Made by a program: the position numbers and the translations under genes | Shown here: one piece after another, positions 52,663-59,606 of the stretch | Layout of the letters: each line of letters opens with the position of its first letter | How positions within the stretch are numbered: position 1 is the first letter of the stretch | Source: Bacteroidaceae bacterium | GTDB taxonomy: Bacteria; Bacteroidota; Bacteroidia; Bacteroidales; Bacteroidaceae | Direction of reading: 5' to 3' | DNA: 64,000 nt | Assembly: GCA_017965425.1 (NCBI GenBank) | Contig: JAGCPY010000029.1 | Span: 1-64,000 of the forward strand | Notes under the pieces: generated by a model | What the model was told of the DNA's origin: nothing | Seen by the model: the letters and a program-made list of their open reading frames with translations, nothing else | The model's database searches: none

Positions 52663-54234
52663 TTACTCTTTGCCTTGAATATCCTCGTCTTCGTGCTGAA
52701 AGAGAGAGAATAATGGGATGTAGGGAGCCACACGGTTGACCGCAAAATAATGGATGCGGTGGGGTAGGCGGAGGATATGGCTTAAAGAGCTCGTGGCTTT
52801 TGCCTTGTCTGCGGTGTTCATGGAGCTCAAAGGAGTTTGATAAAGTAGCACGGCAGCGTTGAGTGCAGCAAGGCCGTCGCTGACGGGCAGGGAAATCCAA
52901 ACACCGTCGAGGGCGAAGAATCGTGGCAGGATGAGGAGGCAGGGGACGAGGAAGATGAGCTGTCGGGTGAGGCTGAGGTAGATGCTCTTGCCAGCCTGTC
53001 CGATACTCTGGAAGAAGTTTCCTGTGACCATCTGGAAACCGATGATGGGAAAGAGGGCGACGTCAATGCGCATTCCGTGGGCAGCGATGCTGATAAGATC
53101 CGGATCGGTGGTGAAGGCCTGTACGATGATTTCGGCAAACAGCTCACAGAGGAGGAAGCCGGTGGTCATGACGATGGTGGCGTAGGTGATGGTCTTGTAG
53201 AGGACTTCTTTCACGCGCAGGTGGAGCTGAGCACCGTAGTTATATCCTGCGATGGGTTGCATACCTTGGTTCAAACCCATGACAATCATGGCAAAGAGGA
53301 ATAGCACGCGGTTGACGATACCGTATGCACCTACGGCCAGGTCACCGCCGTATTCCACCATGCCTCGGTTGATGAGCAGGACGACGAGACAGGAACAGGC
53401 GTTCATCAGGAAGGGGGAAAGTCCGATGCTGAGGATGCCGCCGACGATGTGAGGACGTAACGACCACGTGTCGCGCCGAATGAAAACTACTTCGGTCGGC
53501 CGGGAGAAAATGTACACTTGCCAGCACAGCGAGATGCACTGCGAGAGCACCGTGGCCATGGCGGCTCCTTTGATGCCTAAGCCGAATCCGTAGATGAAGA
53601 GCGGGTCAAGGGCAGTGTTGATGAGCACGGTCAGGATGGTGGCCGACATGGCCATGCGCGGATGGCCGGCAGAGCGTAACACGGCGTTGAGACCGAAGTA
53701 GAGGTGTGTGAAGACGTTGCCGTAGAGAATCCACTCCATGTACTCGCGGGCGTAGGGCAGTGTCTGTTCCGAGGCTCCGAAGAAACAGAGGATGGGGTCG
53801 AGGAAAGCGAGGACTCCTATCATGAACAACACACCAATGAGGATGTTCAGCGTCAGGGAGTTTCCGAAGAAATGCTGCGCTTCTTCCTGGTTCTTCTGTC
53901 CGAGACGAACGGAAATCATCGTGGCCGTGCCCACGCCGACCATCGCGCCGAAAGCCGCGCTGAGATTCATCAGCGGGAAGGTGATGGCGAGGCCTGCGAT
54001 GGCCATCGGGCCTACGCCTTGTCCGATGAAGATGCTGTCCACCATATTATATAAGGAGGAGGCCGTCATGGCGATGATGGCGGGCACGGCATACTGCATG
54101 AGGAGTGCGCCAACGGGGGCGGTGCCGAGGGAGTTGACGGAAGAGTTACCCTTGGCAGACCTACCCCCCCGTCTCTCCTTGATAGGGAGGGGAGTGGTAT
54201 CTTTTGACTGCTGATTTTTGCTATTTTCCATCAT
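52663..54234 (-). CDS. MATE family efflux transporter
   Basis: A 523-residue, roughly 12-helix inner-membrane exporter of the MATE family, driven by sodium or protons. Typical features are LGTAPVGALLMQYAVPAIIAM, SLYNMVDSIFIGQGVG, GLAITFPLMNLSAAFGAMVG, LRSAGHPRMAM and GLNQGMQPIAGYNYGA. The core would be expected to start near LGTAPVG, but no closer ATG, GTG or TTG is in frame. The actual start and first 25 residues (MMENSKNQQSKDTTPLPIKE) come from REPIN copy 2. The C terminus has a long extension. It is last in the GH53-reductase gene cluster, 12 bp after the SDR. A steroid or drug substrate is only inferred from context. Confidence 0.92.
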   Translation of the reverse strand: MMENSKNQQSKDTTPLPIKERRGGRSAKGNSSVNSLGTAPVGALLMQYAVPAIIAMTASSLYNMVDSIFIGQGVGPMAIAGLAITFPLMNLSAAFGAMVGVGTATMISVRLGQKNQEEAQHFFGNSLTLNILIGVLFMIGVLAFLDPILCFFGASEQTLPYAREYMEWILYGNVFTHLYFGLNAVLRSAGHPRMAMSATILTVLINTALDPLFIYGFGLGIKGAAMATVLSQCISLCWQVYIFSRPTEVVFIRRDTWSLRPHIVGGILSIGLSPFLMNACSCLVVLLINRGMVEYGGDLAVGAYGIVNRVLFLFAMIVMGLNQGMQPIAGYNYGAQLHLRVKEVLYKTITYATIVMTTGFLLCELFAEIIVQAFTTDPDLISIAAHGMRIDVALFPIIGFQMVTGNFFQSIGQAGKSIYLSLTRQLIFLVPCLLILPRFFALDGVWISLPVSDGLAALNAAVLLYQTPLSSMNTADKAKATSSLSHILRLPHRIHYFAVNRVAPYIPLFSLFQHEDEDIQGKE

Positions 54235-54287
54235 GATGAAAGGTAATTATTCCCCGCCCTGCAAGGGAGGGGCAGGGGAGAGGGTTT
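54158..54287. repeat. REPIN-like inverted repeat pair, copy 2 (gene junction)
   Basis: Left end GACCTACCCCCCCGTCTCTCC (54158-54178) and right end GGGAGGGGCAGGGGAGAGGG (54265-54284) are degenerate inverted copies. The spacer shares TTTTGACTG and GAAAGGT with copy 1 at 26888. It contains the SDR 3' end, the 12-bp intergenic gap and the MATE start. Confidence 0.8.
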
Positions 54288-55134
54288 GGTTCAGGAATGG
54301 CCTTACCACCTTCTCCGTCTCGTCCCAAAGTTGCTGCATCTGTGGATGGCGTGTGAACTTGTCGCGGACGGGATGGATGTGGTTGCTGCGGTTGAAGGTG
54401 CCAGTTTGCGTGGCCTTGTCCTCGTCGAGGAGCAGATGGATGGCTGTGTCAGCCCCTTGTCGTGGAGTGCGGATGATGGGACGGAAGACGAGGTCGGTGA
54501 TGGGGTCGAACCACATCTGCATCCGTAGGATGTTGGTGTTGACGATGCCGGGATCAGCCGCGTTGACCGTGATGCCTCGGTCTTGCAGGCGTCGGGCGAG
54601 GTCGAAGGTGAAGAGGGTGATGGCCAGTTTGGTGTTGTCGTAGATGGGAATCCTCCAGAACGAACCTTTGCGACCGCGTTCGAAGAAGTCGGGGAAGTCC
54701 AGGCTTCCCCACGGGAAGACGAGCGACGACATGTTGACGATGCGGCATCCCTCGCCCATGAGGGGCAAGAGGAGTCGGGTGAGGAGGTAAGGACCGACAT
54801 AGTTGATGCTGACGGTACGTTCCAAACCGTCCACGGTGAGGTGGAAGCCTGTCTCGATGGTGCCGGCATTGTTCATCAGGCGTTCAAGACGATGAAAGCG
54901 GCTCTTGACGGTGTCGGCGAAGGAACGGACGGAGGCAAGGTTGGCAAGGTCGATGCCGATGACTTCGATATCGGGGTTGCCTGTTTCGGCTTTCAGCCGT
55001 TCGCAGACGGGTCGTGCCAGCTTGGGGGCATAGCAAGCCATGATGACGTGGTATCCGGCCTCGGCCAAGGCTCGTGTCTCTTCGCGCCCCATGCCGGTGT
55101 CGGCGCCAGTGATGATACAGACTCTCTTATCCAT
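54247..55134 (-). CDS. Short-chain dehydrogenase/reductase
   Basis: A 295-residue NAD(P)-dependent SDR. It shows the cofactor motif TGADTGMG (residues 9-16), NNAG (88-91), catalytic Ser136/137 in IVNMSS, and Tyr165-x-x-x-Lys169 in IYDNTKLA. It resembles retinol-dehydrogenase-type SDRs, a group that includes hydroxysteroid dehydrogenases. Its start overlaps the end of the OYE gene by 8 bp and it lies 12 bp before the MATE gene. The last residues (LSPAPPLQGGE) are encoded by the REPIN copy 2 repeat, so the natural C terminus may once have been different. A 3-hydroxysteroid dehydrogenase role is suggested only by the neighbours; sugar or aldehyde reduction is also possible. Confidence 0.9.
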   Translation of the reverse strand: MDKRVCIITGADTGMGREETRALAEAGYHVIMACYAPKLARPVCERLKAETGNPDIEVIGIDLANLASVRSFADTVKSRFHRLERLMNNAGTIETGFHLTVDGLERTVSINYVGPYLLTRLLLPLMGEGCRIVNMSSLVFPWGSLDFPDFFERGRKGSFWRIPIYDNTKLAITLFTFDLARRLQDRGITVNAADPGIVNTNILRMQMWFDPITDLVFRPIIRTPRQGADTAIHLLLDEDKATQTGTFNRSNHIHPVRDKFTRHPQMQQLWDETEKVVRPFLNQTLSPAPPLQGGE

Positions 55135-56374
55135 TCTGCTCTTTTTCGATACGTTCGATTTCTTTTTGAATGTTCTTGGGCAGCGTTTCGCCGTTCATAC
55201 ATTGGTGGCAACGCATGTCGAGGGTGTACATACGGCCTATGCAGTAGTTGGAGTGGCGACATGGACAGCGGTAGTGTTCGTCTTCGCGGAGGCGGTTGAC
55301 AAAGTCGGGCTCGCGAAGCACGGAGCGAGCCATCTGCACGGCCTCGAAACCGTGGGAAAGCACTTCGTTGATTTTGTCGCCGCAGACAAGGCCGCCGACA
55401 TAGATGAATTTCATGTCGGGCAGAGCGGCACGGAACTTCAGGGCATCGTCGAGGAAGAAGGCTTCCTGATACGGGACAGGCTTGGTGAGGATGTGCTTCA
55501 CGAGGGGCTGCCCCATGCGGATGCCGTACTTCAGCCACCACTTGTCCATGTAGTGCGTCATGGTCGTGAGAGGCAGCTCGCCACGCATGACGTACATGGG
55601 CGTTGCGCTGACGAGACCTCCGCTGAGTACGATGGCGTGGACGCCCAGTTCTTGCAGTCGGCGGGCAACGGGGATGCTGTGTTCCTCCAACGAGACACCG
55701 TGCTTCAAGCCGTCGCGCATGTTCATCTTACAGATGACGGCGGTGTCGGAGCCAGCTGCCTCCAACGCCTCTTCGACGCACATCGACATGAAGCGCATTC
55801 GTTTCTCCAGCGTGCCGCCGTATTCGTCGTGGCGATGGTTGAAGTAGGGGTTGAGAAACTGGTCGATGAGGTAGCCGTGTCCGCAGTGAATCTCCACGCT
55901 GTCGAAGCCCGCTTCCTTGGCCAGCCGCACGGCCCGTCCAAAGGCTCTGGCCAGTTCGGGCAGTTCGTCCTTGCGCAAGCCACGCACGAAGGTGGGTGAA
56001 TAGAGGTTGAAGCCGGTCGAGGCACCGACGGGTGTGCAGCCGCAGATGTCGCTGTGGCTCATGTTGCCACAATGTCCGAGCTGTATGCCGGCGGCGGCTC
56101 CTTCGGCATGGATGCCGTCGGTGAGGCGGCGCAAGGCAGGAACGATCTCAGGCCGCATCACCAACTGGCGGTCAAAGCTCAGGCCGCTCTCGGTGACGGC
56201 TGCGTAGGCCACGGTGGTCATGCCGATGCCGCCACGGGCGACGCTGGTGTGGTAGTCGTAGAGCTGTTGGCTGGGCACATGTCCTGGACACATGCTCTCA
56301 AAAGCCGCGCTGCGGATGGTGCGGTTGCGGAGGGTCAAAGGACCTATCTGGGCTTCCTCGAAGATGCGGTTCAT
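55127..56374 (-). CDS. Old-Yellow-Enzyme family flavin reductase (enoate/5-beta-reductase-like)
   Basis: A 415-residue FMN-dependent TIM-barrel ene-reductase. Motifs are IQLGH (His101), EIHCGHGYLIDQFLNP (substrate-binding His163 and His166, Tyr168), NHRHDEYGGTLEKRMRF and YVGGLVCGDKI for FMN phosphate. A cysteine cluster (CPCRHSNYC, then MRCHQC) near 370-393 resembles the iron-sulfur site of BaiCD and dienoyl-CoA reductases, but the C-terminal FAD/NAD domain of those larger enzymes is absent. The ATG at 56374 is chosen because the family starts at MNRIFEEAQIGPLTLRNR; the longer reading from 56575 would run through the upstream gene. It lies 4 bp after the 5-alpha-reductase-like gene. Reduction of a delta-4 double bond is a context-based inference. 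Confidence 0.9.
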   Translation of the reverse strand: MNRIFEEAQIGPLTLRNRTIRSAAFESMCPGHVPSQQLYDYHTSVARGGIGMTTVAYAAVTESGLSFDRQLVMRPEIVPALRRLTDGIHAEGAAAGIQLGHCGNMSHSDICGCTPVGASTGFNLYSPTFVRGLRKDELPELARAFGRAVRLAKEAGFDSVEIHCGHGYLIDQFLNPYFNHRHDEYGGTLEKRMRFMSMCVEEALEAAGSDTAVICKMNMRDGLKHGVSLEEHSIPVARRLQELGVHAIVLSGGLVSATPMYVMRGELPLTTMTHYMDKWWLKYGIRMGQPLVKHILTKPVPYQEAFFLDDALKFRAALPDMKFIYVGGLVCGDKINEVLSHGFEAVQMARSVLREPDFVNRLREDEHYRCPCRHSNYCIGRMYTLDMRCHQCMNGETLPKNIQKEIERIEKEQNG

Positions 56375-56378
56375 GATG

Positions 56379-57146
56379 TTAATAGACGAAGGGAATGATT
56401 CTTTTCCGCTGGCCGACGGCGATGTTGCCGAACTCTGCCCGGTATTTCTTGTGGATAGCGTGGGCACGCGGCACGAGGTTGGCAGCTGTCCAGATGACGA
56501 ATACCCAAGCGGCGGGTGTGGCGGCGGCGATGGCGAAGCCTGTCCATTCCAGCAACTCGCCCAGATAGTTGGCACTGGTGACGTAGCGGTACATGCCGCG
56601 CTGGGGCAGATAGTGGCGTGTGTCGCCTGGCTGCCGGAGGTGACGGATGACGTGGTCGGAGTGGAGGTTTATGGCCATTCCGAACAGGAAAACGGCGATG
56701 CCGAGCAAGGCATTCCAACGTGTGAGGTAGGCCGTTCCTTCGGCAAAATCGGGGTTGGGGAACCAGAAGAGGCCTCCGCCCTGCATGATGCCGTTGACGA
56801 TGTTGAAGGTCATGCCCATCGCCATGATGACCACGGGCATCTGGCTGTGTCCGGACATCAGCAGGGGGAAAACGAAACTGCGCTGGGCATAGTGCAGCAT
56901 AAAGAGCAGGAACAGCAGGAACGCGGGTTGGGCGGTGGAACTGCCGGTCGAGATCCAGAGGACGAGCATGGTCAGGAAGGCGGGTGCTTCCATGAGCACC
57001 CACGCCAGGCGGTTGTCGATGCTCCATCCCCACTGCTTCGTGCGGAACTGCCCGTAGCCGGCGGTGACGAAGTAGAGGCTGACGAAGACGACGGCTGCCG
57101 TGATTGTCATCGTCCATAAGAGGAGGTCGAACGCTGATTCTGACAT
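56379..57146 (-). CDS. Steroid 5-alpha-reductase family membrane enzyme
   Basis: A 255-residue polytopic protein of the 3-oxo-5-alpha-steroid 4-dehydrogenase family. The C-terminal half is diagnostic: YRYVTSANYLGELLEWTGFA, AWVFVIWTAANLVPRAHAIH, KYRAEF and RIIPFVY correspond to the NADPH-binding end of SRD5A enzymes. The N-terminal GYGQF and RLAWVLMEAPAFL are also family-like. It reduces the delta-4 double bond of 3-oxo-steroids in known members, but bacterial homologues can have other substrates. It is the first of four tightly packed genes (5AR, OYE, SDR, MATE) and follows GH53 by 12 bp. Confidence 0.9.
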   Translation of the reverse strand: MSESAFDLLLWTMTITAAVVFVSLYFVTAGYGQFRTKQWGWSIDNRLAWVLMEAPAFLTMLVLWISTGSSTAQPAFLLFLLFMLHYAQRSFVFPLLMSGHSQMPVVIMAMGMTFNIVNGIMQGGGLFWFPNPDFAEGTAYLTRWNALLGIAVFLFGMAINLHSDHVIRHLRQPGDTRHYLPQRGMYRYVTSANYLGELLEWTGFAIAAATPAAWVFVIWTAANLVPRAHAIHKKYRAEFGNIAVGQRKRIIPFVY

Positions 57147-57158
57147 GAGGTGTCCGGA

Positions 57159-58385
57159 TTAGTATAGTGTCTTGCGGCCTTGGCGGATGACTATGCCGTG
57201 GACGTGTCTTGATGCGGGTTTCCCCGTGAGGTCGTAGGTGATGGAAGAAGAGGATGAGGCTTTCACTTCGGACAAGTGATCGGGCTGTCCTTCTGTGAAC
57301 TTCTTGAGGGAATAGAAGGCGGGCAGGGCACGGTTGCCGTTGGTCCACTCATTGCCATAACCATTGTTGAACAATCCTCTGTTCTGCCACGGCTCATAGA
57401 CGCGATTGCCGTAGGGATTCTCCTCGGGCATCCAGTAGAAGAGCCCCGAGACGTTGGCGTGGCGGAGCAGTTCGGCGATGAGATCCTCGGTGAACTTCTG
57501 CTGTCCGGCAGGCGTGGCGGGGTAGGTGCTGGTGAAATTGTATTTCGCATCGCTGGGATACCATGCGTTGTAGTAGGCATATTCGACAATCATCACTTCC
57601 TTGTCGGGGAAGTTGGTGGCCAGGTTGGAAAGGGTGGTTCCGAGCACGGAAATGGAGTTGTGCCAGAAGGGATAGTAGGAGAGGCCGATGATGTCGTAAT
57701 CGATGGTGGAAATGCGGTCATAGAAGTTCTTGGTGACGCTCCACTGTCCGGCACGTTCGGTGTGGATGATGATTTTGGCCTTCGGGGCTTGCTCGCGGCA
57801 GGCTTTGGCGGCTGAGGTGAGGAAGCTTCGGAAGGTGTCCCAGTTCTGGTCGCTGCCCGTGTGAACGGCAATGCCGCACATACCGTAGCTGATTTCGTTG
57901 CCAATCTGAATGTAGTCGGGTGTGGCTCCGGCAGCGTTGAGGGTGGCGAGGCAGTCGGTGGTGTAGCGATAGAGTTGTTGACAGGCGGCTTCGTTCTCGG
58001 CAGGCCATGATGCGGGGCGTTTCTGTTGAGAAGGGTCGGCCCACGTGTCGCTGTAGTGGAAATCGAGCATGACCTTCATGCCTGCCTGCTTGATGCGGCG
58101 GGCGAAAGTGGTGACGAAGTCGAGGTCTTGGATGACCCCCGTCTCGCCTGTTGGCTGCACGAAGAGGCGCAGACGCACACATCGGATGCCGGCTGCGTCG
58201 CGGAAGAAGAGCAGCGGGTCGTTTTGGACGTTGCCATTGGCATCCTTGTAGGGCACGTTGGCTTGTTCATAGGCGGGGAGCATGGAGAGGTCGGCACCGA
58301 GGAGGCGCGATTGAGCCGTGACGTCAGAGCCAACACAGAGAGCGAGCAGGAAAAAGACGTGACAAAAATATCGAGAAGGGTTCAT
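57159..58385 (-). CDS. GH53 endo-beta-1,4-galactanase with sorting tail
   Basis: A 408-residue secreted arabinogalactan endo-beta-1,4-galactanase. After a signal peptide (about 1-24), the GH53 barrel shows LLGADLSMLPAYEQ, IRCVRLRLFVQP, MLDFHYSDTWADP, acid/base Glu164 in QIGNEISYG and nucleophile Glu268 in MIVEYAYYN. Galactan side chains of pectin are the known substrate. The C terminus (YDLTGKPA...HGIVIRQGRKTLY) is a weak version of the type IX-like tail. It lies 12 bp upstream of the 5-alpha-reductase gene, so the two may be co-transcribed although their functions seem unrelated. No -7 box was recognised upstream; the 33-bp repeat array lies there. Confidence 0.93.
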   Translation of the reverse strand: MNPSRYFCHVFFLLALCVGSDVTAQSRLLGADLSMLPAYEQANVPYKDANGNVQNDPLLFFRDAAGIRCVRLRLFVQPTGETGVIQDLDFVTTFARRIKQAGMKVMLDFHYSDTWADPSQQKRPASWPAENEAACQQLYRYTTDCLATLNAAGATPDYIQIGNEISYGMCGIAVHTGSDQNWDTFRSFLTSAAKACREQAPKAKIIIHTERAGQWSVTKNFYDRISTIDYDIIGLSYYPFWHNSISVLGTTLSNLATNFPDKEVMIVEYAYYNAWYPSDAKYNFTSTYPATPAGQQKFTEDLIAELLRHANVSGLFYWMPEENPYGNRVYEPWQNRGLFNNGYGNEWTNGNRALPAFYSLKKFTEGQPDHLSEVKASSSSSITYDLTGKPASRHVHGIVIRQGRKTLY

Positions 58386-58416
58386 TGGGTAATATTTTTA
58401 ATTGAAGTTTCGGATG

Positions 58417-58529
58417 TATGAGCAGTTAGTATTAGGCTGCCTGAGGGTCAACGAGCAAGCAGTATTGAGCGGCCTGAAAGGCCAATGGGCAGTCAGTTTG
58501 AGCGGCCTGAAAGGCCAATGAGCAGTCAG
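58417..58529 (+). repeat. 33-bp REP-like repeat array
   Basis: Two clear units (58469-58501 and 58502-58529) begin GCGGCCTGAAAGGCCAAT and continue GRGCAGTCAG. A diverged unit (58435-58468) and a fragment (58417-58433) precede them. GGCCTGAAAGGCC is a hairpin. The array leads into the left flank of the transposase unit. Confidence 0.75.
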
Positions 58530-59130
58530 CCCAGGGCAGCGCCCTGGGTACAAAGGTTCACGATATACTCGCCCTGAAAGGGCAAAAGCATTCCTAATCT
58601 GATAGGACATAGCGTTCATCATAGGATATATTATATCTTGCGAGGAAATCCAAATACTCTTCACGGAACGAATGTTTCCGATGATGCTCCTCTTGGTTCT
58701 TGATATAATCCATAGTCCGTTCGACCACGGATTGACTAACGGAAAAGGCGGCGTAACCACTTTGCCACGCAAAATCGCTGTAATGTGATGACAATGACTT
58801 CAACCATCGACTACTGTTGCGTTTCATCTCCTCGACCAAATGTGCCACGTTCTCCGTACTCGACAACAATACGAGGGTGTGTACGTGGTCGCTTGTTCCT
58901 CCCGTGATTATCACTTGGCAACTGGAGGTATTCGCGAGGTGGCCGATATATTGATGTAGGCGGTCGAGATGTTCATCCATGACGGGTGGACTAACCGTCT
59001 TAATATGGAATATGATATGCAGATATATTTTACAGAGTGATTGAGCCATAGATTTTATGCTTTTGCCCTTTCAGGGCGAGTTTGTTGGTTGCATGCATAC
59101 CCAGGGCGTTGCCCTGGGCTGACTGCTTGC
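58521..59130. mobile_element. RAYT/IS200-like unit with inverted REP flanks
   Basis: The transposase gene is bracketed by near-identical inverted flanks of about 70 bp. On the left AGCAGTCAG is followed by hairpin CCCAGGGC-AGC-GCCCTGGG (58530-58548) and GCCCTGAAAGGGC (58571-58583). On the right GCCCTTTCAGGGC (59065-59077) is followed by CCCAGGGC-GTT-GCCCTGGG (59100-59118) and CTGACTGCT. Classical IS200 elements have subterminal hairpins but not long inverted flanks. This layout fits a REP-associated tyrosine transposase. Confidence 0.8.
58594..59049 (-). CDS. IS200-like / REP-associated Y1 transposase
   Basis: A 151-residue Y1 (HUH) transposase. It has the metal-binding His55-Val-His57 in TSDHVHTLV, and the nucleophile Tyr115 in MDYIKNQEEHH, followed by the usual (Q)xxHH helix. 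The length is normal and no frameshift is visible, so it could be active. It cuts and joins single-stranded DNA at hairpin ends in known families, and REP-associated members (RAYT) are thought to spread REP sequences. It lies inside inverted REP-like flanks, with the 33-bp array on one side and the 22-bp array and 200-bp palindrome on the other. Confidence 0.93.
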   Translation of the reverse strand: MAQSLCKIYLHIIFHIKTVSPPVMDEHLDRLHQYIGHLANTSSCQVIITGGTSDHVHTLVLLSSTENVAHLVEEMKRNSSRWLKSLSSHYSDFAWQSGYAAFSVSQSVVERTMDYIKNQEEHHRKHSFREEYLDFLARYNISYDERYVLSD

Positions 59131-59309
59131 TGCCCCGTTGGGGCGCGGCGCTTCATTGCTGCGTATTCATACTTCCGATACTTGAGCTTTTAATGATTTT
59201 CGGGTGCAAAGTTAATGAAAAATGTCCAAGAACTGCCACTTCTCGTGTACTTTTTTCGACTGACATGAGCGGCTTACGCGGCGTAAAGGTTTAGGGAAAA
59301 AGGTTGGAA

Positions 59310-59375
59310 GGTGTTCATTTTCAGAGCGAAAGGTGTACATATTCAGGGCTGAAGGTGCACACCTTCCGCCTCTCT
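59310..59375 (+). repeat. 22-bp tandem repeat array, copy C
   Basis: Units at 59310-59331, 59332-59353 and 59354-59375, exactly 22 bp. The second has GGTGTACATATTCAGGGCTG. The third (GAAGGTGCACACCTTCC) is nearly a perfect dyad. It lies 18 bp from palindrome C. The 59131-59309 stretch before it holds a GCCCCGTTGGGGC hairpin and nothing else recognised. Confidence 0.78.
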
Positions 59376-59393
59376 TCCCTATGTTTTTCCCAC

Positions 59394-59595
59394 AAAAGCC
59401 TCAATCTCTCACCTTTCGCGACAATCGACTGGATTACAGTTGTTTAGTGGTGAGGTTTCGGTGAGGGATAGGTGAGGGATGGTGAGGGAAAAACGCAATC
59501 CCTCACCATCCCTCAGCTATCCCTCACCAATCCCTCACCTGCAAACAGCTCATTAAAAGCTGTTTACGCGAAAAGGTGAGGGATTGAGGCTTTTT
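59394..59595. repeat. 200-bp GGTGAGGGA palindromic element, copy C
   Basis: Outer arms AAAAGCCTCAATCTCTCACC (59394-59413) and GGTGAGGGATTGAGGCTTTT (59575-59594) are inverted, extended by TTTCGCG and CGCGAAAA inside. Inner arms are stacked GGTGAGGGA (59450-59488) and TCCCTCACC (59499-59539) units. It ends 11 bp past the amylase stop. Confidence 0.88.
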
Positions 59596-59606
59596 CTTCG
59601 AAAATG

